Of a stretch of DNA of 64,000 nt, positions 25,101 through 40,100 are shown one piece after another. Origin of the DNA: Pectinophora gossypiella (taxonomy: Eukaryota > Arthropoda > Insecta > Lepidoptera > Gelechiidae); the NCBI RefSeq assembly GCF_024362695.1, contig NC_065433.1:27313700-27377699 (forward strand). Direction: 5' to 3'. The notes under the pieces are model-generated. The model was not told where the DNA came from, ran no database searches, and saw nothing but the letters and a program-made list of their open reading frames with translations. Positions within the stretch are counted from its first letter, which is position 1, and the number at the start of each line of letters is the position of its first letter. A program made the translations under genes and the position numbers.

Positions 25101-28100
25101 GACGAAAACGAAGAATATTCACTCATAATCGCAATTTACAAATCTAAAACAGTAGGTCTGGTCTGTTCCCATTGAATGTCCACTATCCTTCCGAAATTAT
25201 TTTTTACAAATCCCAGCGCATCAAATGTTTGACATTCTCACGGAAGTTACGTACCATCTTCATGAAAAAACGCGGAAGGGGTGAGTTAAATTATATTGTA
25301 CGCGCTAGCCGATGTACTGTGGGAACGAATGACCCCTGAGATAATACGATTTTTTGATATCCGGCAAGATGTATCGGAAGCTATGACGGGTTAACGGTCA
25401 TCCAAACCTCGGCTTTAACTCCCAGGACCCTATGCTCGAGAATTTAAATTCAATCGCTTCGTCAAAACTGTTAGGTTAGGTTAGGTAATAGTCACTTTTA
25501 AAGATTCACCCACTTTAAACATACTGTGTTTATATTCTTATTTATCTAACTATTTATATTTTTATTGTTTTTTTTTTATTTGTATTTGGTAAATTGACAC
25601 TGCAATACAGGGTGTTATTGACATCGTAACGAATACTCAGGGGGATGATTCAGACCATGATTCTGAGTTAATATCAAGTGGAATTTTTCGTCGCAAAATT
25701 CATGATTTTTTTTATTTATTTTTTTATTATTTTCAATTCTATAATTTTGCGATGAAAAATTCCACTTGATATTAACTCAGAATAATCAGCTGAATCATCC
25801 CCGTCAGTATTCGTTACGATGTCACTTACACCCCACACAAGTACATACGGTAGTCATACAAGTAGGTATGGGTGTTAGTGACACCGTAACGAATACTGAG
25901 GGGGATGGTTCAGACCATGATTCTGAGTTGATATCAAGTGGAATTTTCAGTCTGAATATTCCTGAAAATTTTTGTGTTTTTTTTTAATTATTTTCAATTC
26001 CATACTTTTGCGACGGAAAATTCCACTTGATATCATCTCAGAATCATGGCCTCAATCACCCCTCAAAGTTTTTGTTACGATGTCACTAACACCCTGTATA
26101 TGGATTAACATCATCGATGTTAATTTTGGCTCATCGTGGTTTTTATGGTGATTTAATTAATTTCGATGTCACACGAATCAGGTACCTACGTATGTACCTA
26201 GGTATTCTGCCGAAGTTTTTCTTGCAGCTTCTTTTCGCCGGCTATACAGGTTGTGAGAAGCTGCAGTAGTTTTAGGCGGATGAGACGTTCGTTATGTAAA
26301 ATTGACGATTCAAAGTGTAACTATGTTACCTATTGAATAAAGATATTTTTGAATTTGAATTTGAATTTGTAACCTTTTTTTGGCGTGACTTATTTTAGAT
26401 TTAAGTACCGCAAATGGAATAACTACTTGGCCAGATGGGAAGCGCTGAGGGCTCTCACCCGGTACATAATTGAACACAACAGGCCTTATGGGTGCATTTA
26501 TTCTGTTTTCTTCTTCTATCGTGTGGGTTGGAGGTGGAGTACCAACCTCATCAACCCTGGTGTCAGGGTTACTTTAGTCGCCAAAGGCCCCTGACATGGC
26601 TCATGTAACGACTACTTATTTACAACAGTAAGTACCGGAACAACGGCTTAACGTGCCTTCCGAAGCACGGATCATCTTACTTTCGGACAATCTGGTGATC
26701 AGCCAGTAATGTCCTAACTAAACTAGGGACCACAAAGTAATTTTTGTGATATGTCCCCACCGGGAATCGAACCCGGGACGTCCGGATCGTGAGCCCAGCG
26801 CTGAACCACTGGACCACAGATTCTGTATGTTTATTCGTAGGTACTAACCTACGAGTTGCGATGATCCAAAATTCCTTTACAAAAACTGACCCCAATTCAG
26901 ATTCCCACGATTCGAATCATTAGTAAGTTTTTTTTGTTGGTTTTTTACTCCTCTGGCCCTCTGCTCCCTCCCTACAGACTACAGGTGTGAGGACAAAAAC
27001 CTCTCGGACTGTAGGGTCGAGTAGATTCCCGCGTTTTTATAGTTAAAGGTTTTTTAATCTTAATGCTATTTGAATGAATATACAAGTTGTAGATGGTTCC
27101 GTGAGAAGAATATGCAGGTGAAACTGTGTAATACCGTAGAATAAGGAATAACAATTATCCGCTCCCCACCAGCAGTAGAGCTAAGTTTACCTCACCCCCC
27201 CCCCCCTCGGTCGTACTTTAGTCTTTAATAATATGTGCATCAGACGTCACACACACAGATGCGGGTGTTAAATAATGTGTAGTGTGTGTGTAAAAAGACA
27301 GTATTCGGGGTGTGGTAATACTTGAATCCATTGATGTATAATATGTTACTTTAATATGTTGCTTTAATCATAGTAAAAAATCTTAAGAAAATCTTTTTCT
27401 AGGTGTCAAATATACAGGTCCAATTCAAACTCGAAATCTTTATTCAGTTAGTAACAATTTGAATCGTCAATTTTTATATAAATATAGTACTTACTTAATA
27501 ATATTTTTTTTTTGTCGAACGTCTCATCCAGCTTCTTGATCTGTATTAGTTAAACAGAAAGTAAAAAGCAAACATAAAAGTTAGTGACTGCTTTGAAGAT
27601 AGGAAAGCTTGGGGATAACCGTCTGGGAACCAGTATTAGGCAGCCAAATTACTAAAATTGTCATCATCATCAGCCCATTAACGTCCCCACTGCTGGGGCA
27701 CGGGCCTTCCCTATGGATGGATAGGGAGAACGGGCCTTAAACCATCACGCGGGCCCAGTGCGGATTGATGGTTATTAACGACTGCTAATGCAGCCGGGAC
27801 CAACGGCTTAACGTGCCTTCCGAAGCACGGAGGAGCTCGAGATGAAGACTTTTTTTTTGTGGTCACCCATCCTATGACCGGTCTTTGCGAAAGTTGCTTA
27901 ACTTCAACAATCGCAGACTGAGCGCGTTAACCGCTGCGCCACCGAGCTCCTCAAAACTAAAATTGTATTATTACAATATTTTTCTACTTCTTTTCCCCGG
28001 CTATACAGGTTGTGAGAAGCTTGCTGCAGAGCTTTAGGCGGATGAGATATTCGTTAGGTACAAAATTTACGATTCAAACCGTAGCTACTTTTATTGCCAA

Positions 28101-31100
28101 ATGAATAAAGATATTTTTGAATTTGAAATGAATTTAAATTCAACTAAATTTTAATAGATAGAAATATAAATACGCGGTGAAGGTGCAGACGTACCTATTA
28201 CTCGTCGCGGCGAGTCATTCACTCAATAAGTTGAATAAGTATAATTAGATATAATGCCGATTGACTCACAAGCGACACATGTTACTTCCGATCTGTTGCC
28301 CAATGAAATCTGTTAACCCTTTAAAAAAGAAAAAACGCGGCACATCCGTGCTCCAAATTAACAATTAAAAAGAAATAAAACAAATCTTTGTGGCGAAGTG
28401 CCACAGGGAAGGCGGGAAAATGAACAACTGACGTTTTTTTTTAAAACGTAACAGGTGGCAAAGGGCAAGGGTTGTTAAGATGTTGAATAATATTTTTAAT
28501 GCTCATCCCCGGGGAAAGCGTGACAAACGCGGACAAGTCCAAACATGTGTTGTGGTCGTTAATTAATTGAGGAAGAAATTGAAAGTTAACCCTTTCCCTG
28601 CGGGCGCCGTTTGTACTAATGGTATTTTTTATCGATTCAAGTTATTGAAAATGTTTCACCTCGTGTTTGGTTGAAAAAGTAAAAATTAATTTATCCGCAC
28701 ATCGTTCTTACTCATAAAAACATTAAGTAAGTATGTGAATTTTTGAAGAGCCTGTGATATGGTTATTCGGGCGATGTATTGTTTAAGTACACACTTAGGT
28801 TATTTTTGTTTAGTACAATACAAATCATATTATTTTAAAAACACAACACCAGAAACAATTTCAGATACTACGATTGGAAGAACAATTTACTTTACTTATT
28901 TAATTTAAAACTAAAATTGTCAATCAATAAAGATGGAGAATGATATACTGACAAGAGCAGGTCTTAATTAATGATGATGATAATGATTAATACAGATGCG
29001 CCTCAGATGGCATTCACTACTTGGTCGGCGGACAAATGGAAAGCATCTGAAGCTAGTCTGTCACCTGGTAAGTTAAAATAACCGCATTACCTATTTTACA
29101 CTTCATTTTACAAAGAAAGCCACACAATGACCGGAGGGACTTAAAAAAAAGCTGTTTTTTTTTCTTTAACAAATAAACAATCAAGTTGATTCACGGTTCG
29201 TATCCTGTCATTAAAGTCTAGGCAAGTCATTTTGTGGGTTAATAAAATTTTGATGACTTTTAAATGTGATACTTTAAGGTAGAAAATACTGTTGAACGGT
29301 ATTTTATAATGTACTTTTTACGTTTGTTACATTTTTTTTAGTTTAGTATTGGCTTTATCTGTATCATTTGACCCGACGCGACAGTTGGACATTGATTTTA
29401 TGACTATTTTTTGACGCGCCGAAACATTTTTTATAATTAATTCAAATTCACTTCCGGGGTTATTATTTTGAAACTACTATAGTACTTAATGTTAGTATTT
29501 ACAACTAAGATAAAGGCAATAAATTGGTTTTCTTTTCGCGTGTTGGAAGCTCAGACAGGCAGTCTCGTTTTTGTAAAAAGCCGGACCTTTCAAATCTTCA
29601 GGTTAGGAAAGCGAACCCTGTGAAAACGGGACAACGGATCATAAAGGCGATAAAATTATCTCAACGAGTAAGTAATTACTACCGACATAACAGACCAGAA
29701 AAGAACTTGCTTACTTCCACGATTTGATAGAGTTCCTAAAACAGGGGAAACCCTACCATTGATTCATTGGACCATTTTTTCGGCCGACAATGCGTGGCAT
29801 TATGGGACCTATCGGACGAAAATTGTTTTCTCAAATTTAAGATTCTAGTAATTTGATTGACGTAGATTGCTAGAAGAATAGTTGTTTATGTTTTTTGTGT
29901 TATGTGTTTTAAGTTTACGCGGTTATTATCATAATTAAAGCACATAATAACGGGTTCAAATTATCGAGCATGTGGAACATGTAGGTGTTGTAAAAAGCTT
30001 GAAACGGCCTAATGTGATGAAAAAACGTGAGGACACAGTGAGTGCGGTTTGTCGTAGTGAGTTTCGTGCGAGTTCAGATGGTTCCGAACATTCCGATATC
30101 AAAAACATAAACAAGCGGCAAAGAAAGAGGGTAGACAGATGTATGTCTGCCCGTAGAAAATTATGGATTTACCTACTCCACTCCAATCTCATCAGTCATC
30201 CCGTGATCATGGCACTTGCAACAGTGTCGAAATATCGGGAGTCTCATATCCCCATTTAAACGCGGTAAGAACCCGTTATTATGTGCTTTAATTAGAATAG
30301 TTGTGTTACAATTTCAATAAATAAATATCATTCCCAGTATGACGCGTCGTTGGACCATTTTGTCTGTCGTCACTTCTTCACTGGACCTATTTCTCTATCT
30401 GTATCTCAGCAGGTCCATGAGATTTTAGAGCTACATGACATTATTCACCCCGATACCGACCCCGCCGGACCCCGATACCGACCCCGCCGGCGTGGTCGAC
30501 GATTTCCCTCATTCAGCGCTTATCGCTATCGATCCACTAGGGTCGATTAATTCTTTCAAATATTTTTCCTCTCAGACGACGCCCTGAGCCGAGGTTCGCG
30601 CCCAACTGGGCACCCTCAGGCCTGTTGTCTTAAACGTTGTACCGGGTGAGAGCCTTCAGCGCTCCCCATTTGTCCGGCCAAGTAGTTAATGCCATCTGCG
30701 GCAAATCTACAATAAGTCACGTCAAAAAAAAATTACATTATTCTCATTATAGTGAGCGAGCAAATGATTGAAGATCCGTATACCTAATCTACGTGTTTGC
30801 CCATTTTCTATTTTGTTATATTTTATTATTTCACACACACTATAAACAGCCTATATATGTCCCACTGCTGGGCACAGACCTCCCCTCAATCAACCGGAGT
30901 GTGTATGGGGCACTACCCTCCTCCACTGCGGGGAACCGATAAAATACTTTCTATTAAACAAGAATTATTTTCAAAAAAGTTATCCTATCACCTGTTACAA
31001 AGCAAATATCAATCAATATTCAATAAAAATCAGGGTCGTTGACCTTAGCCCTTCCATGCCGTTTTGGACCTTTCCTCCTTTGGGTTCGCCGTGTATTATA

Positions 31101-34100
31101 GAGTTTTTTTTTCCGGTGTCTGTTTGTCCGGCGCGCGCGCATCTGCCTAGCAGCTGTTCAGATTAGATCGGAGTTGTCCGTCCTTACGTCAAATCCGAGC
31201 TTGAAGGGTTAATTTCTTTGTCTTGCCCATTAGATTATCTTTCTAGCGCAACGGACATTTTCTTATTTTTTTTGACGTAGCTAATATATAGTAGGGCTAT
31301 ACTTGGCCGGACAAACAGCGAGCCCTGACAGCTTTCACTCGTTAATTTAGATATCTTCAGAGTGATTTTTATAACTACCTATACGTGTACTTAACACGTT
31401 CACTGTGTGAGTAAAAAAAAATGTCAAACCCCTCACGTGCAACGTTATTTCTCAATAAACACATTGAAATTAATGTACATAGACACACTATAGCAAGAAA
31501 AAATGTGCTCCACATATTTATGGTACATGAACGTATAAGTTTCTTTATTGCCTCATATGTGGCTCATACACATTGAACATGTTAATATTCTACCGCGAGA
31601 TCCCGAAATTTTCATCTCGCGGGATTGATATTTCCAATCCCGTGGGATCTCGAATTTGCGATCTCTAGTCGGGATTGCGTTCCTAACAGTGAATTCGTTT
31701 TTATGAGTTCATATTTGGATCATAAATAATTCATATCACGTGATTTCCACGTTTCGTGCCCTTTTAATGGCAATAGACTTAAACCATAGAGTAACGAATA
31801 AAACTTCACAAAAACTTAGCTGGTGAGGCGCGAGTGTGTATTAATTACTACACCTCTGCCTAGCCTATTCGGCTTGGTGCTATGTTATTTAAAAAAACTC
31901 GGGTTTGTCATAAGTACCTAAGTAATCTTTCATTTTATACTTGTGAAATACTCGCGTGGTTTTGTGAGAAAAGTCAGTAGGAACGCGCAAAAACTGGCAG
32001 AATGCTAGCTCGACATAATGTCCTTACTGTTTTATACCAGCCCATACTAACTGATCTTGTAACTGTGACAGCATTAACAACATTTTACTCTCAAATAACA
32101 CGCTTAACAGGTACTTTTGTGGTGGACTAGAATTACGAAAAAAAGCTGGTTACCCTTACCCCTGGCATCCGTGGTCCAGTGGTTGAGCGTTGGGCTCACG
32201 ATCCGGAGGTCCCGGGTTCGAATACCGGTGGGGACATAATCATAAAAACACGTTGTCATCTCTAGTTTGGTTTGGTACAGACTGATCACCAAACTGTCCG
32301 AAAGTAAGATGATCCGTGCTTCGGAAGGCACGTTACGCAGTCGGTTTCGGTTACTATTTAATAATTACAATAATGGTTTATTGCAAATACCAAAAGAAAT
32401 AATCTAATTTGGAGGGTGGCATAACCTACTATTTACCAAACTAGTAATTATGTGGTCGTGACATGAGCCAAGTCAGGGGTCTTAAGCGGCTCAATAGTAG
32501 TAAGTACCTAAACACTGGACCGATGAGTTCGGTCATCGACCTCTCAGCCCACACAAGAGAAGAAGAATGGAACTTATCACTTGTTATCAACCGTTATCAT
32601 ATTTAGAACATCGTATCAAAAGCGGGTGCAAATTTTCTTTTGTTCATTTCGTCGACGTATCTGACATTTTTGGCGTATCTGATTTGCACCTTTTGCAACT
32701 GTCAATAAGGCACAAATTATTTTAGCAGATTGCAGATCATTGGTCAGTTTGCAAAGTCAGTCACGATTTGTTACTCTGGCCACCCAATTAGGGAATAGCA
32801 CGTGATTTTAATATACACGCTTAATCATCATCTCCAGAGGGTCCGCTTACCTAACCTGAAAATTTGATAGGTCCGGTTTTTACAGAAACGACTGACCTTC
32901 CCAACCGAAGGGAAAACCAGCCCAATGTAGGTTAGGTCACATACCTCCGGAACGCGTTTCTCGGGTATGTGGGTTTCCTCACGATGTTTTCCTTCACCGA
33001 TCCAAATACGAATTCGAAAATCATAGGTTAAGGCCCGAGCTGGATTCGAACCTGCGACCTTACAGTGAGAGTCAAGCGTTCTTCCAACTGGGCTACCACG
33101 GCTATCTACAAGCTCAATACTAGCTCCTGAACCCAAATCGGGTGAGACATACGCTAACCTGGTTCAAGTAGCCGCATTTGCATAAAAAAGCTAGATTAAT
33201 TTAAATTAGAATGGGTGCCACTTTTTCATCAATCCCTCCACGCCTACAGCACTGCCAGGAGCGGATCCAGCTTTGGGGGGAGGGGTCTTCAGGTCGCAGA
33301 TTTCCGTAGAGAATGAGATAAAATTGCAGTGGCTACACATGACCCAATCTGTCACCCCGGGAGGGTGGCGGGGGTTGGGTTTAACAACCACCATGACTGT
33401 GTGACACCCCTCCTTGAATCATCATCATCATCAGCCCATTAACGTCCCCACTGCTGGGGCACGGTCCTGGATAGGGAGATCGGGCCTTAAACCATCACGC
33501 GGGCCCAGTGCGGATTGATGGTTATTAACGACTGCTAATGCAGCCGGGACCTTAACGTGCCTTCTGAAGCACGGAGGAGCTCGAGATGAAATTATTGAAT
33601 GATTTTTTTTTGTGGTCACCCATCCTATGACCGGCCTGTGCGAAAGTTGCTTAACTTCAACAATCGCAGACCGAGCGCGTTAACCGCTGCGCCACCGAGC
33701 TCCCCCTTGAGTACTGTTTTATATTTATAGAAGTTATACAAAATTTACTAGGTATTTCTTGCAAAAAACATATAGAACTTATTAGGACGGCAAAATGGAA
33801 ATACCATTCCATCTCTGGTCGACATTTAAACCCGTCACAACTATCGCTTTACGCGGCTCGCCACCTTTACTTGCGCAACTTGTATTGCAATAAACATCAC
33901 CTACATTATTTTTTTCTCCAAACCGCGCAACATATGTTATTGACACATAAATCTTAATGATCATAAGCTCAACCTACTTTCTTTAGTAAAAAGTAAACAA
34001 TCGTTCGCGGCAAAAAACCGCGGGCGGCGGCGGGCGGCGGCGCACCCGCGAAAAAATCGCAGATGCTGCGCCCTGTCAAAAATAAACACGGCCAATCGGC

Positions 34101-37100
34101 GCTAGCCGCTTATTATAAATAATTAATGATTCCCTTCGCTCTTATGCACGATAAAATGCCATTACGGTTTTCATCGGCGACCCGCAAAAACGAAAACGCC
34201 GCCCGAACCCGTCCCCCGCAAAAAACACGCTTAAAAGAGTGCGCGAGCATCGCTGAAATTCCCGCGGTTTCTTACTGCCGCACGGTCATTTGACTCCGGC
34301 CATTATCTGAGGAATTAACAACGGTAAAAAAATATGCCGATTCGATAAAGGTCCGGCCGCGCCGTCGGCGACAGTTTTTGTTATATAAATAAAGGGAATA
34401 TGGAAAGGGCGCGAACGTAGGCACCGGCGGCGGTCGGCGTCGCGCCGCTCTCATGAAAATTCAGCGAACATTATCGTCCCAGCGCCGCGTCCTCGCGCGC
34501 CTAAAAACATGGACCTCATTCCGACACATTTCATTACACAACACACCACATAACTTAGATCCACATAAAAAATACATCAGTGCAGTTGCAGCGCGGTAAA
34601 AAGCGAGTCATTATCCGCTGGGTTCCGCTCGCGACCAATGTGGCAAACGGAGCGGGTTAATATCGGAGATGACAGATGCGTCACTCTCGCGCAGTCGCCG
34701 GACAGCCGCAAACAAACCAAAAAACCGAGACAATTAAACGAGATTTGCATATTCACAGGCGCATTGTTAAATGAGCTGACTCAAGAAAGGAGTGTACGAA
34801 TGAAAGGAGCGACAAAAAGTTGGTTCTTTCACAGAGTTGTTTTGCCGTGTTTTGGAACGCATCTTTGCGTAACTGAATGTTCGTTATTTGAATAGAATGC
34901 GTGGTCCGTATTGTGTGGGGTGAAGGCGACGTAAATACAACCAACGGTCTGTGCAGGAATGGTGAAGTGTTATGGTATACCTTAGGTTAGGTATGAATTT
35001 GGATGCATATAAGTGGCCAGCGACAATTATTGGTGCGTCACCCCTGAATTCAGTATCCATCATTCAACAATAGGAGCTGCCTCTATTATTATTATTCCAA
35101 ATTGCTTTCCTATCAAAAATTACATCTATTTATCGGTATTTACACGACATAATGACTCAATACTTATTAAAAATCAATCAATCGCTAAATAGCAATGAAG
35201 AGAGTAAGAAAACTATAACTATTTTGGATAAATAACTCTTGTTTTTCAAGATCAACCGTCTTCTACCGGGTGAGAACCCTTAGAGCTACCCCATTTGTCC
35301 GGCCAAGTAGTACTATAGCTGACTTATGGTAGAGTCAGGTCAAAAAGTAGTTGCGCCTCATCTTGGGTTCCCTTATTACCGGACTCATTATACCATGCCG
35401 TGCACGACTAGTGATGGGCAGGGAAAGAAAAAATTGGGTGGGAAAGAAAAAATATCGGGAAAATATGGGAAAATAAAATAAACACCCGAAAAATTCCCGA
35501 ATCATGGGAAAATATTTTTTATTTAATTATTTTTAATCTTATTATTATTTGTATGTCGTTTCCATGTCTCGGGTCGGGTCTGTCATGGAGTCCCGGACTT
35601 TTGGAAGGCGTGCGTGGGGCCGAAGCCAACACGTGGAGTCCCCTTAAGAAAATTTACTCTAAATGTGTTGTGACATCAACCGGCGATTATCCCTGTATGC
35701 ACTATGGGAGTGCACCCAAAGACAATCCCTGCTTCGTGTAGGACTATTGCAGATTATGGGAACAAAAGGAACGGGGCTATTGGGTTGGGGGTTAGTGAAC
35801 CGGGATACTGGGGCTATGGGGGACTATGGCGCCTGCTCGACCAATTTTAATAACAGAGACACATTGGGCAGGCGGTGACTCGTCACTAACTGGTTGGGTC
35901 ACCTATCTAGCCGACGCGACTGGACGGCAAGGCAACAACATGGTTGTGAGCATCTCAGGATGTCAAGAGGTGTACACCGCTTTCTGCGAGGCGGTTTACC
36001 CGCCTTACCAACTCGCGACTTATGCATCTTTCACTTCCACCCTGCGAGCGTATAGCTCTAACGCCCCACTCTGGCTGGCCAATGAAGGGAAGCCAGAGGT
36101 GAGAGTCCTGCGGCCCCCGCTAAGGTCCACTCCGGCCAGCCAGTACTGTCACCATCTTTGTTGCTCTTCTTTGGACTCTCTCGAGTAAAGAGAGATCTCT
36201 CTCTAGTAGAGTCCTTCCGATAGTAAAGTCTCCATATTTGAAACCCATGTTCTAACAGCGGTCTGACGTAAGTAAGTTTTGTAAAGCCTAAGAAACAATT
36301 CCGTATCTATATGATAAAAAGCTTTTCTAATTATGTATAAGAGGGAGTTATCCTTATTAGTGATTCCAATAATGTGTTCGTCCCACTTTAGATTATGTGT
36401 TATCGTTATTATCTGAACATTTTTTACTATGACACCAGAGGTGTATGACCATTAATTTGGCTTTAATTGGATTTTAAAAATCTCGATTTTTCATACATTT
36501 TGTAAAAAATAATATTATGTCCGTTGGGAAAAAGAGGTATACAAGCGTATTACAAAGGACCGTTAGAACATTTATTAGTATGGCGCCAAACTTCTATGAC
36601 CATTATTGGACTTTCAGTTTTGGTTAATATGTTAAAATACCGGCCATCGAAAAAAATATGTCGAATCTGTCTAATAGTTGCTTCTCAATATTTTTTAATA
36701 ACACCAAACATCTATGACCATTATTTTGACTTTTATTGGAATTTACGTTTTAGTTCGAATGTGAAAAATGCTGACCAGCAAAAATATCATGTTGAGAGTA
36801 TCGAGTAGATGCCTGTTATATTTTTTTTCTATAGCGCCAAACTTGTATGACCATTAGTTTGGCTTTTAGTGTATTTTAAAAATCTTGATTTCTTATTTAT
36901 TTTGTATGAAAATAAAGTGCTTTGGGTAAAAAATGCGGTACGGCGGATTACAAAGGACCTTTAGAACATTTAATAATCCGGCGCAAAACATTTTTGACCG
37001 TTATGTTGACTTTTTATTCATCTCTCTTTCCGTTTTGGTTCAAATGGGAAAATGTCAGCCAGCGAAACAAATAAGTCAAATCTTTTGGTAAACGACTTGA

Positions 37101-40100
37101 AACGTATTTTTACGATACTACCAAATGTCGACTTTGGCTTTTATTTGACTTTAAAAAAAACTTGTTTTATACATTTTAACAATGACAACAAGCAGAGCTT
37201 TCCCAATGACTAGTTATTAGTCAGATAAATACTTTGTGTTTTTGTTTTGTGTGTTGTTAGGTGAACTTCTATATTAATACTATCTGATTTTAGATATGAC
37301 GTTGACTGTAGTTTTTGCATTCGACTCAACGTTACGGCCTAAGTTTAGGTTGAATTATGGTATTGATTCACCTTGACCGTAAATGGTTACCACCTTCCAA
37401 AGATAAGCTTGCCATCTAGTGACGAAACTCGTATTTTGGCATGACGCCTGAAGTATCTGTTAGGGAAAACAGGAGTCGGGTAGTTGTACTTATAATAAAC
37501 TTTTTCTATTCTATTCTACTTTGCAAGTATGCCTATCACAATGTCCTGGTGCTACTCGGCCGATAACATAGTACTTACCTCTATCACCCCGCTGTTTATT
37601 CCTTGTATACACTTTTCTTTAAAAAAGTAGCTTCTTAAGCGTGTATCACCATCAGGTAAGGTAGTGGTCAAACGTAAACCTATTTTTCAAAAGATGACCA
37701 CCATATTACGCCTTTAGCAAGATAGTTCCATTATCACTAGATAAAACTTTTTTTTGATTTTTGAAAAATCGAATTAAGTTCAAAATATTGGTCATAGTCG
37801 TTTAATGCCATAGTAATAAACATTCTGACGATCCTTTAAATAACGCGCCTGTTGTATTTTATTTTTATACAAAATGAATCAAAAATCAAGTTTTTTTTAA
37901 ATCCCACAAAAGCCAAACTAATTAATGGTCATACACGTTTTTGTCATAGTTAATAATGTCTCGATAGCTTTGACATGTGTTTTTTGCTGACCGGCACTTT
38001 TCACATAGAAACTATAACGTAAAGTCCAACAAAAGTCAAAATAATGGTCATAGACGTTTGGTGCCCTAATAATAAATGGTCAAATGGATAAGTTCTAACG
38101 GGATATACAAATATTGTTTCATGGCCGGCACTTCACATTTTCACCAAAAATGTATGAAAATTCAGTTTTTTTTAATTCGAATAAAACCGAAAATATTGAC
38201 CCTACAGCTTTGGTGCCATAGTAATAAATGCTCAGACAGATAAGTTCTAAGAATAATACCATTATTGTTACTTGGCCGGCACTTTACATTTTCACCAAAA
38301 ATGTATGAAAAATACAGTTTTTTAAAATCGAATAAAACCGAAGATATTGACCCTACAGCTTTGGTGCCATAGTAATAAATGCTCATACGGATAAGATCTA
38401 ACGGAATATAGCAAAATTATTTTTTGGCCGGCACTTTGACTTCTGGGCCGAAATCCGATGATCTCCTTTAGATAAGTTTTTTAAGAGTTCATACGACACT
38501 ACGACAGAAAATAAATTGGGCATAAGTACTACTTTAAGTAGGCATACATTATACTTAAATGGTCTTTGTTGGAAATCCTTACTTTTAATACAAATATATG
38601 AGATAAAAAATATTTTCCCTTGAAATGGGAATTTTTCGGGTTTTTTCCCTCAGAATTGGGAAAATTCCCAAAACGCGGGAATTTTCCGGGTAAGAACCCA
38701 ACACTATGCACGACTGATACAAAACTTTTTCTTGCTTAAAACAGGACACATAAAGTATAACTTTTTTGAAATTACATGTACTTATTGTATTTTTAAATCC
38801 AGGAAGCCAGCGTTGTACATGCGATGAATACGTTGTGCCCAGGTATTTGTTTTATATAAGGTGAACGTTGTTTTGTAAAAATTATACAATCTCCATATTA
38901 TGCAGATTTACATACGGCGAGCGTTAAGGCGAAGATTCGCGAGTGTTTTAAGATGGTTTTAAGCTCTAAAGTCGTAACCGAAACGGTTTTATGCAATTTA
39001 ACCCGCATTGTGTTTTTAGAATATATATTTTATATTCCACATCAAAACAAAAGACAATCACGTTCAACTTACTTATTATAAAAAAAGTAAATCGAATTGT
39101 TAGTAATGGGAAATAATGCAGAATAATAATAGGTACTTATAAATGTTATATTATTACTTATAGTACGGAAACTCCGCCCCGCGCCAATTCATATCGGGCA
39201 CCAAGCTTGATTTACCTCACCCCCTCTGGGTATTACTTTAGTCGAAATGGCCGTAAGCCGCTAAGGAGTAAAGGGGAGCGCGAGCGGCTCCTCCATCTCG
39301 CTCGCACGGGTAAGACGGCACAAGGTAGCAATGAGATTATTCTATGGAGTGTCCGGGGTATGGTTATAGTACTATTCCGGCCAAGTAGTTAATGCACATT
39401 GCGGCAAATCTATAATCTTCTTCTTATCGTGTGGGTTGTGAAGTGAAATATCAACCTTACCAACCCTGGTGTCAGGGTTATTACTGAGACGCCAAAGGCC
39501 CCTGACATGGCTCATGCAACGACTACATACTTACACAGTATCTATAATAAAGCATGTCAAAAAAAACGGTAAAAGCACTGATTTTGGCAAACATATTTTT
39601 TTTGTCTACTTTTTTACTTACTACTACTAAGCTTTCATAAGCTAAGATTTTATTTTATTGTATATTTTATTTATTACTTTTTATTTTAATTTATTCTGTA
39701 TATTTTTTGTATTTTTCTGTAATTATAGCTCCATTGGCTGAAATAAATGAGTATTATTATACATTATTAAGCATTCTACCTATATTTTAATGTGTGTCAA
39801 ACGTAGTTGAAAAACATTCAAGTGGAATACGTTAAAATTATCTACATACACATACATAACATAGGTACCTACAACCTCACGAATATTTTCTCTTCGGGGT
39901 AAGCCGATACTATGAGCGGAGTTCGGAGCAGACTAAACCTTTTTAAAAGACATCCAAAAAAAACGCGTGAGGTCTCATGCAGTGTGGGGCCGTGGGTCAA
40001 GTGTTGTGTATACTGGTGATGAGTTCAGCACACCACAAACATAACATTAGCTCAAGACTATACCTAACTCGGGCTGTCAGAGGTACATCAATCGCAAGAT

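Larger units (their letters stand above)
35409..38706. mobile_element. 3.3-kb hAT-type DNA element, non-autonomous
   Basis: An exact 8-bp TSD TGCACGAC lies at 35401-35408 and 38707-38714. The terminal inverted repeats read TAGTGATGGG and, from the other end, TAGTGTTGGG, followed by GGGAAA-rich subterminal sequence. TAGNG ends with an 8-bp TSD are the hAT signature. Inside both arms a TATGACCATTA-type motif recurs every 120-150 bp in opposite orientation (about 36430-37130 and 37790-38370). No transposase ORF was seen. Confidence 0.85.

Noticed and set aside
25468..25486. Telomere-like TTAGG repeats
   Set aside because: Only three units; too short to indicate an interstitial telomere.
29972..30259. 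95-codon ORF
   Set aside because: Lies within a mobile element, unrecognised, and not enough to call a gene.
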